From Clostridiales bacterium (GTDB taxonomy: Bacteria > Bacillota > Clostridia > Christensenellales > Aristaeellaceae): a DNA stretch of 64,000 bases. A program made the translations under genes and the position numbers. Within the stretch, counting starts at the first letter, position 1. Each line of letters starts with the position of its first letter. The stretch is from contig SFJH01000006.1 in the NCBI GenBank assembly GCA_004555155.1, positions 1 through 64,000 of the forward strand, in the 5' to 3' direction. The notes beneath the pieces are model-generated. The model was not told where the DNA came from and ran no database searches. It worked only from the letters and a program-made list of their open reading frames with translations. Positions 32,698-42,080 of the stretch are shown here, one piece after another.

Positions 32698-34392
32698 TTA
32701 TTCGACCTCGATCACCTGAACGGCGTCCGGATTCTCGGCGCGCACGTTCTCGACGTACTCGTACAGGCGGTCGATGCCGGCGGCCTTCAGCTGGGCGCGG
32801 AAGGACTCGACAATCGCGGTGACCTCATCGTCGGAGCCGGCGAACATGGCCTGAACCAGCATCTCATCGTAGTTCAGCAGATCCATGTTGGCCTTCACGT
32901 CGGCCAGCTCATCCACGGACAGATAGGTGTCGATGCCCAGGCCGGGAACCAGAACCTTCTCAACCGGGTAGTCCTCTGCCAGCTGGATGGAGCGGCCATA
33001 GGTGGTGCCAGCGCCAGCGCCGGGACGGCTCTCGCCGAAGTTCACTTCGTTATCGCGGTCGGTGAGCATGAACTCGAAGAAGTAGTTGCCGCTGCCGCCG
33101 AAGCCGGCGCCGACGTTGTTGATCAGCCAGTCGGTGTCGCCCTCGTCCAGCTTGGCCTGCACTTCATCGGTCAGAACGGGATAGCCGTCGACCATGTTGT
33201 AGGAGACGCCTTCAACGCCGTACACAGCCAGCAGCTGGCCCTCGTAGGTGGACAGCCAGTCGAAGAACGCGAAGATTTCCTCGGGGTTCTCCGCCTCGGA
33301 GGAGATGGCCCAGCAGCCGTAGCCGCCCTTGCCGGAGACGTACTCGGCGTTGCTGCCGGTGCGGTCATACAGCGGTCCAAGCGGTACCCAATCCTCGGAC
33401 TCGTAGATGATGTCGATATAGTTGTGGATATCGCCGATGATGGCGGAGTTCTTGGTCTCGCAGGCTTCCTGAGCACGGGTGGAGTCCATGGTGAAGAACT
33501 CGGGGTTCATCAGGCCCTCGGCGATCAGCTTGCGGACGAAGTTGATCTTCTCATACACGAACTCGGTCTCGGCCTCGTGCAGAATGTGACCCTCGGCGTC
33601 CACGCCGTAGTCGGCCTTCAGGGGGCTGAAGAAGTAGCCGGCGGTGATGTAGTCCAGCGCGTCGGTGGAGCCGCCCCAGTACTTCGGGCCCAGCGGATAG
33701 ACGGGGTTGCCGTTGTCGTCGGTGTAACCGGCTTCCTTGATCTTCACCAGCAGGTCATAGAACTGCTCCTGGGTGTTGATCGCGGTGGGGTCGATGCCCA
33801 GATCGTCGGCGATGCGCTTCTGGATGTACAGGCCGCCAACGTACTCGTCGGCAGGATTGTACTCGGTGGAGCGGTCGACGGCATCGATGGCCAGCTGCAT
33901 CAGATACACACCGTTCAGATCGTCGCGGAAGGTGATGTTGTCATGAGCGTCGGCGGGCAGATAGCCTTCCTCCATGTACTTGCTGTACACCTTGGAGCTG
34001 GCCATGTACTCGGACACGTCGGCGAACATCTCTTCACGGGCCGCCTTGAGCAGGATCGGGAACTCGGGGCGGGTGGAGTTGTTCAGATAGGCGCAGATGA
34101 CGTCGGGGATGTTGCCGGCCGCCAGCTGGGAAGCCATGACGGTGGCGTCGCTGTCGCCGGGGGTGTAGCGGACCTCGAGCTTGATGCCGGTCAGCTCGGT
34201 GATCTTCTGCATCACGGGCGTGGCGTTGAAGTCGTCGGGCATGTTGTAGCCGATGTCGTCGACATAGGCCTGCACAACGATGGTGCGGTCCGCAATCCAG
34301 GTGTCGGGGTGCTCTTCCGCCATCGCGGGCACGCACGCCAGAACCATCATTGCAGCAACGACCACTGCGAGAAGACGCTTGATCTTGTTCAT
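32698..34392 (-). CDS. Extracellular sugar-binding protein, LplA-like
   Basis: A 564-aa long-form binding protein of the LplA/YtcQ type. The signal peptide is residues 1-25 (MNKIKRLLAVVVAAMMVLAC..AMA-EE). Cys20 could be a lipid site (VLAC), but the AMA-EE site is also good. The ATG at 34392 has GGAGG eight bases before it. Motifs usual for this group, such as NIPDVICAY and KYWGG, are visible. LplABC systems import larger oligosaccharides or glycosides, and the regulator pair YesMN typical of them is also in the locus. Confidence 0.9.
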   Translation of the reverse strand: MNKIKRLLAVVVAAMMVLACVPAMAEEHPDTWIADRTIVVQAYVDDIGYNMPDDFNATPVMQKITELTGIKLEVRYTPGDSDATVMASQLAAGNIPDVICAYLNNSTRPEFPILLKAAREEMFADVSEYMASSKVYSKYMEEGYLPADAHDNITFRDDLNGVYLMQLAIDAVDRSTEYNPADEYVGGLYIQKRIADDLGIDPTAINTQEQFYDLLVKIKEAGYTDDNGNPVYPLGPKYWGGSTDALDYITAGYFFSPLKADYGVDAEGHILHEAETEFVYEKINFVRKLIAEGLMNPEFFTMDSTRAQEACETKNSAIIGDIHNYIDIIYESEDWVPLGPLYDRTGSNAEYVSGKGGYGCWAISSEAENPEEIFAFFDWLSTYEGQLLAVYGVEGVSYNMVDGYPVLTDEVQAKLDEGDTDWLINNVGAGFGGSGNYFFEFMLTDRDNEVNFGESRPGAGAGTTYGRSIQLAEDYPVEKVLVPGLGIDTYLSVDELADVKANMDLLNYDEMLVQAMFAGSDDEVTAIVESFRAQLKAAGIDRLYEYVENVRAENPDAVQVIEVE

Positions 34393-34427
34393 ACTTGGTT
34401 CCTCCATTCTTTTTATGAAGCTATGCC

Positions 34428-35378
34428 TCACCAGAGGCCGACTTCCGTGAACTTTTTGCTGACCGCGTTCGTGGTCACCACCAGGAACAGACCGACCAGA
34501 CCCTGAATCAGACCGATGGCGGACGCGTAGCCGAACTGGCCGTTCTGCAGACCGATGCGCACCACGTACACGTCCAGCGTGTCCGCGACGGCCATGTTGC
34601 CCGGCGTGCGCAGCAGCCACATCTGCTCAAAGCCCGAGGAGAGCAGGCCGCCGACGCCCATGATGAACAGAAGGCCGATGGTGCCGCGGATGCCCGGCAG
34701 CGTCACGTGCCAGATCTGGCCCAGGCGGTTGCAGCCGTCCATGCTGGCCGCCTCGTACAGCTCCTGGTCCACGCTGCTGATCGCAGCCAGATAGATGATG
34801 GAATCCCAGCCGATGTTGCGCCACAGGTCCATGCCGAACAGGATTCCGTGGAAGTACTCGGCCTTCATCAGGAAGAACGTGCTTCCGTCGCCGCCCAGCC
34901 GGGCGATGAGCTGGTTGAGCACGCCGGTGTTGGGCGCCAGAATGCGCTGCAGCATGGTGACGATGATGACGCTGGACAGGAAGTGCGGCAGGTAGGTGAT
35001 CGTCTGGGTGATCTTCTTGAACCGCGGCGCATGAATCTCGTTGAGCAGCAGCGCCAGGATGATCGCAAAGGGGAACTCCAGGATGCACTTGATGAAGCCG
35101 ATGTGCAGCGTGTTCTTGATCAGACGCCAGCAATCGTAGGAGTTGAAGAACATCTGGAAGTACTTCCAGCCCACCCAGGGACTGCCCCAGATGCCCTTGC
35201 GGAAGGAGTAGTCCTTGAACGCCAGCACGTTGCCGGCGATCGGCACATAGCAAATCAGATAGTAATAGACGATCGCGGGCACCAGCATCAGATAGAGCGG
35301 CCAGCACTTGAGCATCCGCTTCCACAGCGGCACGGTTGCGATCTGAATTCCCGTCTTCGAAACCTGATTCCTCTTCAT
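34428..35378 (-). CDS. Sugar ABC transporter permease, LplB-like
   Basis: A 316-aa permease with first helix WPLYLMLVPAIVYYYLICYVPI, then ILAFKDY-type loop (VLAFKDYSFRKGIWGSPWVGW) characteristic of LplB/YteP, and EAA loop LYEAASMDGCNRLGQIWHVTLP. I prefer the ATG at 35378, which follows GGGGTAAGG; the upstream in-frame ATG at 35396, overlapping the phosphoesterase stop, is possible. It is second in the locus, 14 bp after the phosphoesterase. Confidence 0.9.
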   Translation of the reverse strand: MKRNQVSKTGIQIATVPLWKRMLKCWPLYLMLVPAIVYYYLICYVPIAGNVLAFKDYSFRKGIWGSPWVGWKYFQMFFNSYDCWRLIKNTLHIGFIKCILEFPFAIILALLLNEIHAPRFKKITQTITYLPHFLSSVIIVTMLQRILAPNTGVLNQLIARLGGDGSTFFLMKAEYFHGILFGMDLWRNIGWDSIIYLAAISSVDQELYEAASMDGCNRLGQIWHVTLPGIRGTIGLLFIMGVGGLLSSGFEQMWLLRTPGNMAVADTLDVYVVRIGLQNGQFGYASAIGLIQGLVGLFLVVTTNAVSKKFTEVGLW

Positions 35379-35392
35379 ACGCCTTACCCCAC

Positions 35393-36328
35393 TCATCCTT
35401 CGTCTCGTTTTAATATGGGATGCTGGATCCACGGATCGTCCACGACGATGTCGTGCTCCAGTCTCACATACGTGTCAAAATGCTCCGTGTCGCCCTCCCG
35501 GAACGTGAACATCCGGCAGCCGCGGGGGAAATCCTGCGCGCCGTAGGTATCGAAGCCGGTGCAGCGGCCGTAGCCCAGGGCGATGCCGTACAGCCAGCCC
35601 CAGTAGTCGTTCACGTGGTCGTGGCCCACGAACACGCCCTTGGTATGCCCGGCCTCCAGCATGGCGCTGAAGAAGCCGGAGTTGATGCGCGAATGGCCGC
35701 TGCCGTCGCGCTTGGTGCCATAGCAGATTTCGTACTTCCAGACCTCGGCGTGCTCGTGCAGCGCCATGTGCATGAACACCATCGCCGAGAAGGGATCGCC
35801 CGATTGCTCATAGGCGGCGATGGTATCGCGGTACCACTGGATCTGCCGGCGCGTCACATATCCGTAGCCGCCCACCTGCTTGTTGGGCAGATAGTCGCCG
35901 GAATCGACGCCGAACAGCAGCCACTGCGGCCGACCGTCCTTTCCGCACACCTCCAGCACGCAGTTGCCCACGCCGTCGCCGGAGGCGGGATCGTGGTACG
36001 ACCGGCAGCCCGGCAGCTCCAGCACCCGCCCGAACAGCTCGCGGCGGTTGTCGTCGTACTCCGAATCGTGGTTGCCGAAGGCGAAGCCCCAGGGGATCCC
36101 GGATTCGATCACCGGCTCCAGCGCCGGTTCCAGCAGCTCCGCGGCCCGGGGGCCGTACACCGTATCGCCGGTGGTCATGATGAAGTCCGGCTTTTCCGCG
36201 CGGATCATCTCGCGCATCAGCGCAACGGTGCGCCGGTCGGCGGCGGGATCCTCCTGCGAATAGTGGATATCCGTCAGCTGCATCAGCCGAAACGTGCCAT
36301 CTTCACGAAAATAAAGCTTTCTGTCCAT
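35393..36328 (-). CDS. Calcineurin-like metallophosphoesterase
   Basis: A 311-aa dinuclear-metal phosphoesterase. The full motif series is present: LTDIHYS (residues 18-24), TTGDTV, FGNHDSE, MHMALHE and VGHDHVND. It has no signal peptide, so it acts in the cytosol. It is the first gene of the long minus-strand locus, directly before the importer genes, and suggests removal of a phosphate from the imported compound or from an intermediate. Confidence 0.9.
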   Translation of the reverse strand: MDRKLYFREDGTFRLMQLTDIHYSQEDPAADRRTVALMREMIRAEKPDFIMTTGDTVYGPRAAELLEPALEPVIESGIPWGFAFGNHDSEYDDNRRELFGRVLELPGCRSYHDPASGDGVGNCVLEVCGKDGRPQWLLFGVDSGDYLPNKQVGGYGYVTRRQIQWYRDTIAAYEQSGDPFSAMVFMHMALHEHAEVWKYEICYGTKRDGSGHSRINSGFFSAMLEAGHTKGVFVGHDHVNDYWGWLYGIALGYGRCTGFDTYGAQDFPRGCRMFTFREGDTEHFDTYVRLEHDIVVDDPWIQHPILKRDEG

Positions 36329-36528
36329 TCAATTCCCTTGTTGCAGCACACATGTGCAGATTGTATAACTCGTCCCTTTTATATTAACAATTTTTCCACG
36401 TCCTTTGCAATGGAATAAAGTGCAATTCATCGTGGACTTTTTTTCGTTCGGTGGAAACCTTTTCACAGATCCCTTATACTTTCATTGGACAGTCGGGGCG
36501 CGCGCCCCGCGGAAAGCGAGGAATATCC
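36329..36528. promoter_or_regulatory. Divergent control region of the locus
   Basis: AT-rich 200-bp stretch between the phosphoesterase (minus) and the unknown/PHP pair (plus). Plus strand: TGGAAA then 17 bp to TATACT (ends about 36480). Minus strand: TTGTTA then 17 bp to TATACA. Both are only moderate matches. Shared control, perhaps by the YesN-like regulator, is plausible. Confidence 0.45.
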
Positions 36529-36993
36529 ATGAAAGAGCTCTATCGGGTCGAAGGCACGCTCAACCGCGGCTTTGTCGGCCAGATCACCTACATGGTCTGC
36601 CTGGAGCAGCCCTGCGAAAGGCTGGACGTCGAGTTCGGCTTTGACGCCGACAAGCAGCGCTACCGCCCGGAGGAGGTCACGCCGGAGCTGATCGCCGACA
36701 CGATGCGCATCTGCCGCGAGAAGTACGGCCTCACTGGCACGGAGGAGGACGCCCGCCGCGTGATCCTGAACGACATGAAGACCGAGATCCACACGCTGGC
36801 CACCCTCAACGACGCGTTCATCGGCTGCGTGCACAAGCAGCTGACCCGCCGCCACATGTCCTACGACGGCGTGACCGCCTCCGAGGGCTGCATCCCCCAG
36901 CCGCGCTTTGAGGGCGTGCTGAAGGTCACGGTGCTGGTCTTCAACGTGCTCAAGGACGGCACCCATTACGACCTGACCGTGCGCGGAGAGTGA
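36529..36993 (+). CDS. Unknown 154-aa protein paired with a PHP phosphoesterase
   Basis: Not recognised. The protein begins ELYRVEGTLNRGFVGQITYMV, contains a charged helical middle (ELIADTMRICREKYGLTG; ILNDMKTEIHTLATLNDA) and ends with beta strands (LKVTVLVFNVLKDG). Soluble, no signal. I chose the ATG at 36529 with GAGGAA upstream; the longer frame from 36451 runs through the promoter. Its stop is 11 bp before the PHP gene, so the two form an operon that diverges from the sugar locus. Confidence 0.7.
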   Translation: MKELYRVEGTLNRGFVGQITYMVCLEQPCERLDVEFGFDADKQRYRPEEVTPELIADTMRICREKYGLTGTEEDARRVILNDMKTEIHTLATLNDAFIGCVHKQLTRRHMSYDGVTASEGCIPQPRFEGVLKVTVLVFNVLKDGTHYDLTVRGE

Positions 36994-37004
36994 GGAGGAT
37001 CGCC

Positions 37005-37910
37005 ATGTTCAAGCGCTATGAGCTGCACAACCACACCACCCAGTCCGACGCGGGCATCACCTGCCGGGAGTTGATCGACCTGATGGTGAAGGATCGCGCC
37101 GACGCCTTCGCCATCACCGACCACAACACCATCTCCGGCCATCCCATCATCCGCAGGCTGCTGGCCGAATCCGGCGCGCCCATCCAGTGCGTCTACGGCA
37201 TGGAGTACACCACCTACTACGGCCACATCCTCTGCCTGAACCTGAGCGAATACGTGCCCTGGGATTCCATCAACCGCCATCATCCCGAGCTGCTGTTCGA
37301 GGCCTGCAAGCGCGCCGGCGCGCTGACCGGCGTGGCCCACCCCTTCTCCTACGGCGATCCCTTCGCCCGGGGCTGCCGCTTCGAGATGGACATCACCGAC
37401 TTCTCCCACGTGGACTTCATCGAGGTGTTCAACAACCCCGAGCCGCTGCACGAGGTGAACGAAAAGGGCCTCGCCTGGTGGGAATCGCTGACGCTGAAGG
37501 GCGAGCGGCTGGCCGTGACCGCCGGCATGGACCTGCACGGCGCGTGGGACATGTCCATGCACTTCGCCACCTACGCCGAGGGCGAGCCCGGCGGCGACGC
37601 GGCTCGGGAGCTGGCGCGGGCCATCGGGGGAAGGCGCACCTGGATCTCCAAGGGCATGCTGCTGAACTGGACGATCGGGGAGGATTCCGTCCGCTTCGAG
37701 CGCGTCGACGTGCGCAAGCCCGGCTTCATCCCGTCGGAGAAATACCTCATGACCCTGACCGGCGCGGACGGCGTCCGCACCTTCGACATCACCTCCGGCG
37801 CGCTGGAGCTGCCGCTGTCCGACCTCGGTGAGATCGAAATTCCCAAGCTCTACGGCGGCGAAACCGCGATTGAAAATCTGATCTGCGTCGCCCCGGTCAT
37901 CCGCAGATAG
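37005..37910 (+). CDS. PHP-domain phosphoesterase, 301 aa
   Basis: PHP metal ligands are present: HNHTTQSD (residues 7-14), TDHNTISG, the Glu in GMEYTTYYGH, AHPFSYGD and GMDLHG. A C-terminal ~90-aa beta-rich extension follows (KPGFIPSEKYLMTL..). The start ATG at 37005 has GAGGAGG. It is the partner of the unknown 154-aa protein and is followed by a convergent terminator. Together with the metallophosphoesterase, EEP and GDPD proteins nearby, it adds to an unusual density of phosphoesterases. Confidence 0.88.
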   Translation: MFKRYELHNHTTQSDAGITCRELIDLMVKDRADAFAITDHNTISGHPIIRRLLAESGAPIQCVYGMEYTTYYGHILCLNLSEYVPWDSINRHHPELLFEACKRAGALTGVAHPFSYGDPFARGCRFEMDITDFSHVDFIEVFNNPEPLHEVNEKGLAWWESLTLKGERLAVTAGMDLHGAWDMSMHFATYAEGEPGGDAARELARAIGGRRTWISKGMLLNWTIGEDSVRFERVDVRKPGFIPSEKYLMTLTGADGVRTFDITSGALELPLSDLGEIEIPKLYGGETAIENLICVAPVIRR

Positions 37911-37915
37911 CTCCA

Positions 37916-37954
37916 AAAAACCGCCTGCAAAGCGCTGCTCTGCAGGCGGTTTTT
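37916..37954. terminator. Bidirectional terminator
   Basis: A 14-bp stem AAAAACCGCCTGCA / TGCAGGCGGTTTTT with an 11-nt loop lies between the convergent PHP and response-regulator genes. T runs occur on both strands. Its arm sequence is shared with the terminator at 59009-59062. Confidence 0.88.
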
Positions 37955-39546
37955 CAGTTTTTCTTCGGCCCCTGGCGGTACTGCAGCGGGGTCATGCCGG
38001 TGGTCTTTTTGAAGACGCGGAAGAAATACTGGCTGTCCTCGTAGCCCACGTTCTTGGCGATCACGGCCACGCTCAGGTCGGTGGAATCCAGATACTCCCG
38101 CGCCCGCTCCATGCGCAGGCCGGTGATGTACTGCATGGTGGACTGGCCGACCTCCTTCTTGAAGGTGGAGGAGAAATAGCTGGGGCTCATGTCCAGCCGG
38201 GCGGCCAGGTCGTTGATGACGATTTCCTCGTTGAAGTGCTCGCGGATGTAGTCCAGCGCATAGCCGATCTTTCCGGCGGCGCTCATCTCCCGCCCGGACT
38301 CCCGGCGCAGGCAGAAGTCCGCCAGGTCGGACAGCGTGTGCACGATCTCCTCCCGGTCCACCACGCTCTCCGCCCGGGAGATCTGGGTCAGCAGGCGGTT
38401 GACGGCGGCGGCGTCCATGCTGTTGAACACGCTCATCATCAGCCCGATCACGCGCACCCACAGCACGTGCAGGTACACGGCCTTGCGCCCCTCCAGCTGG
38501 CGCTCGGAGAACAGGCTCTCCAGCTGATGCCGCACGCCGGCGCGGTCGCCGCGCACCATGTGCTTGCGCAGCAGCTCCAGATCCGCCTCGGGGAAGGGCT
38601 GGGTCTCGTAGGCGGCGATGTCCTCGTAGAAATAGATGTTGGAGCGGCCGTGCACGCGCCGCTGCCGCAGCGCCACGCGGGCCTCGCCGACGCACTCCGC
38701 GTTCAGCGTCGAGGACAGCCGGCTGATGCCGACGGTCACGCGGGCGTTGAACCTCGTCTCAAACTGCTGGCGCACCGCGAAAAACATCTGCTCCACCTGG
38801 TGCTTGAGTCCGCCTTCGCCGCCGGTCCAGAACAGCGCGTACAGGCGCTGAGGATTCTGATAGCTGTTCACGATCAGCCGCTCGCAGTCGCAGGGCGCGT
38901 CCGCGAACAGCCCCTGCACCACCGGGCGGATGGCGCTGAGCTGCGCGCCGGTCAGCCGCACCTCCCCGCTGTCCCGACGGCTGATGTGCAGAATGGCCAG
39001 ATAGAACCGGCCCGTGCCGTCGAACAGCGCCGGACAGCGCGCGTACAGGCCGGGATAGGCGGTTTCCGGCCGCGCGTCCCGCTGCTCGCCCGAGCAGAGG
39101 ATGTTGAGCTCCTTTTCAGGATCGGCCGCAGTCCGATCCTGCCGCCCGAGCTCGGGCGGAGCGTCGGCGCGCAGCTCCCTGAGCACGCTTTCGATGTTCT
39201 CCTTCAGCACCTCGTTGGACACGGGCTTGTTCAGATACGCCCGCACGCCCAGCCGGATCGCCTGCTGGGCATAGGAAAACTCCGCAAAGCCCGACAGCAG
39301 CAGAAACTGCGTTCGCGGACGGATGGCCTTGGCCTGCTCGATCATCTCCAGGCCGTTCACGTCCGGCATGCAGATGTCCACCAGCGCCATCGCGAACTCC
39401 TCCTGACGGAACAGCTCCAGCGCCTCCCGGCTGGAGCCCGCCTCGGCAATCTCCAGATCGGGGAACTGAAAGTATTCAATTCTCGCGCGCAGTCCCTTCC
39501 GGATCAGCGCCTCGTCGTCCACGATCAGCAGCCTGTATTTCGTCAT
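37954..39546 (-). CDS. YesN-like response regulator, AraC-type output
   Basis: A 530-aa regulator: receiver domain at residues 1-125 (phospho-Asp in LVDICMPDVNG, Lys in YLNKPV), a ~280-aa middle region, and two AraC helix-turn-helix motifs at the C-terminus (INDLAARLDMSPSYFSSTFKKE and AVIAKNVGYEDSQYFFRVFKK). Such YesN proteins activate LplABC-type transporter genes. Its start lies inside the 3' end of the kinase gene (71-bp overlap), so the pair is coupled. The probable target is the locus at 24154-36328. Confidence 0.92.
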   Translation of the reverse strand: MTKYRLLIVDDEALIRKGLRARIEYFQFPDLEIAEAGSSREALELFRQEEFAMALVDICMPDVNGLEMIEQAKAIRPRTQFLLLSGFAEFSYAQQAIRLGVRAYLNKPVSNEVLKENIESVLRELRADAPPELGRQDRTAADPEKELNILCSGEQRDARPETAYPGLYARCPALFDGTGRFYLAILHISRRDSGEVRLTGAQLSAIRPVVQGLFADAPCDCERLIVNSYQNPQRLYALFWTGGEGGLKHQVEQMFFAVRQQFETRFNARVTVGISRLSSTLNAECVGEARVALRQRRVHGRSNIYFYEDIAAYETQPFPEADLELLRKHMVRGDRAGVRHQLESLFSERQLEGRKAVYLHVLWVRVIGLMMSVFNSMDAAAVNRLLTQISRAESVVDREEIVHTLSDLADFCLRRESGREMSAAGKIGYALDYIREHFNEEIVINDLAARLDMSPSYFSSTFKKEVGQSTMQYITGLRMERAREYLDSTDLSVAVIAKNVGYEDSQYFFRVFKKTTGMTPLQYRQGPKKN

Positions 39547-41296
39547 TCGCGATCATTCCCTTCGTGATCATCGGGAGCAGCAGCGTAAACGTGCTGCCCT
39601 GACCGGGCCGGCTCTGCACCTCCACGCCGTAGGGCTCGCCATAGGACAGCCGGATTCGCTGGCTGATGTTCCACACGCCGATGTTGGCGTTGTTCTCCCG
39701 CTGGTCGGTGTCCTCGCGCAGCCTTCTGCGCAGCGTCTCCAGCTGCTCGGGCGGCATGCCCGCGCCGTCGTCGCTGATGCGGATCTCCAGATCGCCGCCC
39801 CGTCGGCCCACGTAGACCTCCAGCGTGCCGGGCCCGTCCTTCTTCGCCAGGCCGTGCAGCACGGCGTTTTCCACGATGGGCTGCAGCAGAAAGCGCAGCA
39901 TGTACACCTCGTCCGCGTTCACGTCGACGGAATAGAACACCTCAAAGCGGTACCGCACCTGCTGGATGAAGATGTAGTTCCGGGTCTGGCGCAGCTCGTT
40001 GGCCACGGCGGTATACTTGCCCTCGTTCTTGCCCAGGCTGTAGCGGAAGATGTCGCCCAGCTTTTCGCACAGATCGCACACCTGAAACGCGCCGTGCATC
40101 GCGCCGATGGCGCTGATGGTCTCCAGCGTATTGTAGAGAAAGTGGGGGTTGATCTGCAGCTGGAGGTTTCGATACTTGGCCTCGCGGATGGCGGTCTGCT
40201 GGGCGTAGCTCTTTCGGTTGAGCGCGTCCATCTCCTGAAGCATCTGGCCGAAGCGGCGGTCCAGCAGCGCGATCTCGTCCTCGCCGCCGACGGGCGCGGT
40301 GGGCGACAGGTCGCCGGTTCCGGCAATGCGGAACTTCTCCAGCAGCGCGTCCACCCGCCGGGAAAAGCGCCGGAAGAACCAGTACGCCCCCAGCACGATC
40401 AGCAGCGCGATGGCCATCGCCGCGGGGTAGATCACCTGCTTGAGCGCCTTCTTCTGAACGGCCAGCTCGTTGGTGTTGAACAGATACAGAAGCGGCAGCC
40501 CGTAGCCGTCCAGCTTCTCCCGCAGCACGGTAAAGCTGTCCAGCGTCTGCGGCGGCTCCGCCGCCGCCATCCAGTCCTCCAGCGCCGGGATCAGCGCCGG
40601 ATCGGAGGCGTAGAGCGCGCTGCCCTCCCCGTCGAACAGCGCCACCTGATACTCCCGGTCTCCGCCGGGCGCGGGGGCGAACAGCTCGTCCAGATAGAGA
40701 TCCAGCCGGATCAGCCCCACGCGCCGGCTGGTGAACGCGTTCACATCCACCACCTGCATGGGCATCACGATCGCCAGCGTGCTGCGGCCGTCCCAGGTTG
40801 CGTCCACAAACCAGTCCTCGCCGCCGTTCCAGCCGCGCGCGCGCCACTCCCGCTCCACGATTTCGGTGAACGCGGTCACGCAGGTGCCGTAGGCCCGCAC
40901 GCCGCCGTCGGTGTAGACGATGCAGCCGCGCACCTCCCGGTGGTTCTCCATGGGCATGGTCTTGAACACCTCGCTGCTGACGGTTCCGCCCAGCAGATAG
41001 GCGTTGCCCCCGCCATCGGACAGCGCGTCCAGGATGGTGGTGTTGCGGGCGGCGTAGCGCAGGCTGGACACATACTGCCCCAGCCGGTCCTCCACGTTTC
41101 CCTTGTGCTCGCTGACCAGCCATTGAAAGGACTGGTTCAGCTCCCGCTCCGTCATCCTCTCCATGCGCCACAGCAGCAGCGAGCTGATCAGAAAGATGGG
41201 AAAGATGCTGATCGTCAGCGCAAAGGCCGTCAGCCGGATGAAGATCGACTTCGTCAGGCGCACCTCCGACGCACCCGCCTTCCCCGCGCCGCTCAT
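39476..41296 (-). CDS. YesM-like sensor histidine kinase
   Basis: A 606-aa membrane sensor. TM1 is near residues 19-45, an extracellular Cache-like sensing region runs to about 285, TM2 lies near 286-306 (VIYPAAMAIALLIVLGAYWFF), followed by HAMP. The His-kinase motif QINPHFLYNTLE marks the LytS/YesM family, with N box VENAVLHG and ATP lid SDDGAGM..GQGSTFTLLLP. A 31-residue tail beyond the ATPase fold is encoded by sequence that overlaps the regulator gene. AAGGAGAGGAG precedes the ATG. It probably senses an external sugar compound. Confidence 0.92.
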   Translation of the reverse strand: MSGAGKAGASEVRLTKSIFIRLTAFALTISIFPIFLISSLLLWRMERMTERELNQSFQWLVSEHKGNVEDRLGQYVSSLRYAARNTTILDALSDGGGNAYLLGGTVSSEVFKTMPMENHREVRGCIVYTDGGVRAYGTCVTAFTEIVEREWRARGWNGGEDWFVDATWDGRSTLAIVMPMQVVDVNAFTSRRVGLIRLDLYLDELFAPAPGGDREYQVALFDGEGSALYASDPALIPALEDWMAAAEPPQTLDSFTVLREKLDGYGLPLLYLFNTNELAVQKKALKQVIYPAAMAIALLIVLGAYWFFRRFSRRVDALLEKFRIAGTGDLSPTAPVGGEDEIALLDRRFGQMLQEMDALNRKSYAQQTAIREAKYRNLQLQINPHFLYNTLETISAIGAMHGAFQVCDLCEKLGDIFRYSLGKNEGKYTAVANELRQTRNYIFIQQVRYRFEVFYSVDVNADEVYMLRFLLQPIVENAVLHGLAKKDGPGTLEVYVGRRGGDLEIRISDDGAGMPPEQLETLRRRLREDTDQRENNANIGVWNISQRIRLSYGEPYGVEVQSRPGQGSTFTLLLPMITKGMIANDEIQAADRGRRGADPEGTAREN

Positions 41297-41321
41297 GCCG
41301 CTCCTCTCCTTCCGCCGAAAG

Positions 41322-42080
41322 CTACGCCCATTCCAGCGACGCGCAGACCGGATAGTGATCCGACAGATACACGCCGTTCTCCGCGTCCGTCCACTTCTCC
41401 ACGCCCCCGCACTTCACGCCGCCGCGCAGATAGATGTAGTCGATGCACTCGGGATGCGCCGCCTTCATGTAGCCGTGGAAGGTGATGCCCACGCCCTCGG
41501 CGGCGTTGACATAGCCGGGGAAATCATCGAACACCTTCAGCTCCTCGCCGTCCGGCTCGGCGTTGAAATCGCCGCAGAGGATCACCGGCGCGCCGGGGAA
41601 CAGCTCCGCCGCGTCGATGTGCCGAAGGATCTGGGTCAGCCCCAGCTTCCGCGCGCCCACGCCCACGTGGTCGAGATGGGTGTTCAGCACCCGGAAGACC
41701 CTGCCCGTGGAGAACTCCTGAAGCAACGCCTCGGTGGTGGCCCGGGGGCAGATGCTCTGCTCGGCGTAGCGCGACGCCGGCACGAAGGGCGTCTCCGACA
41801 GCCAGAACGTGCGCATCTCAATCAGGTTGTAGCGATCCCTGCGGAAGGCCACGGTCATCTGCTCGTCGTCCAGCCTTTCGCCGCGGCCGCAGCCGATCAC
41901 GCAGTAGTCCGCCAGATTTTCCCGCAGCCACTGCGCCACGTGGGGCAGCACCTCCTGGAAGCAGAGGATGTCCGGCTGCTCCCGGGCAATCTTCTTCAGA
42001 ATCAGCGGCTTGCGGTTTTCAAAGCAGTTTTCGCCGTCCTGACCGTAGTCGCAGCGAATATTGAAGGTGACGAATTTCAT
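41322..42080 (-). CDS. Endonuclease/exonuclease/phosphatase-family protein
   Basis: A 252-aa EEP-fold metal-dependent phosphoesterase. Motifs in order: TFNIRC (residues 4-9), CFQEVLP, NTHLDHVG, CGDFNAEPD and LSDHYPV; all catalytic residues are present. Likely acts on a phosphodiester or sugar phosphate rather than DNA, judging by the small size and neighbours. The ATG at 42080 overlaps the GDPD stop (ATGA). It is 25 bp upstream of the kinase gene, so GDPD-EEP-YesM-YesN form one operon. Confidence 0.88.
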   Translation of the reverse strand: MKFVTFNIRCDYGQDGENCFENRKPLILKKIAREQPDILCFQEVLPHVAQWLRENLADYCVIGCGRGERLDDEQMTVAFRRDRYNLIEMRTFWLSETPFVPASRYAEQSICPRATTEALLQEFSTGRVFRVLNTHLDHVGVGARKLGLTQILRHIDAAELFPGAPVILCGDFNAEPDGEELKVFDDFPGYVNAAEGVGITFHGYMKAAHPECIDYIYLRGGVKCGGVEKWTDAENGVYLSDHYPVCASLEWA

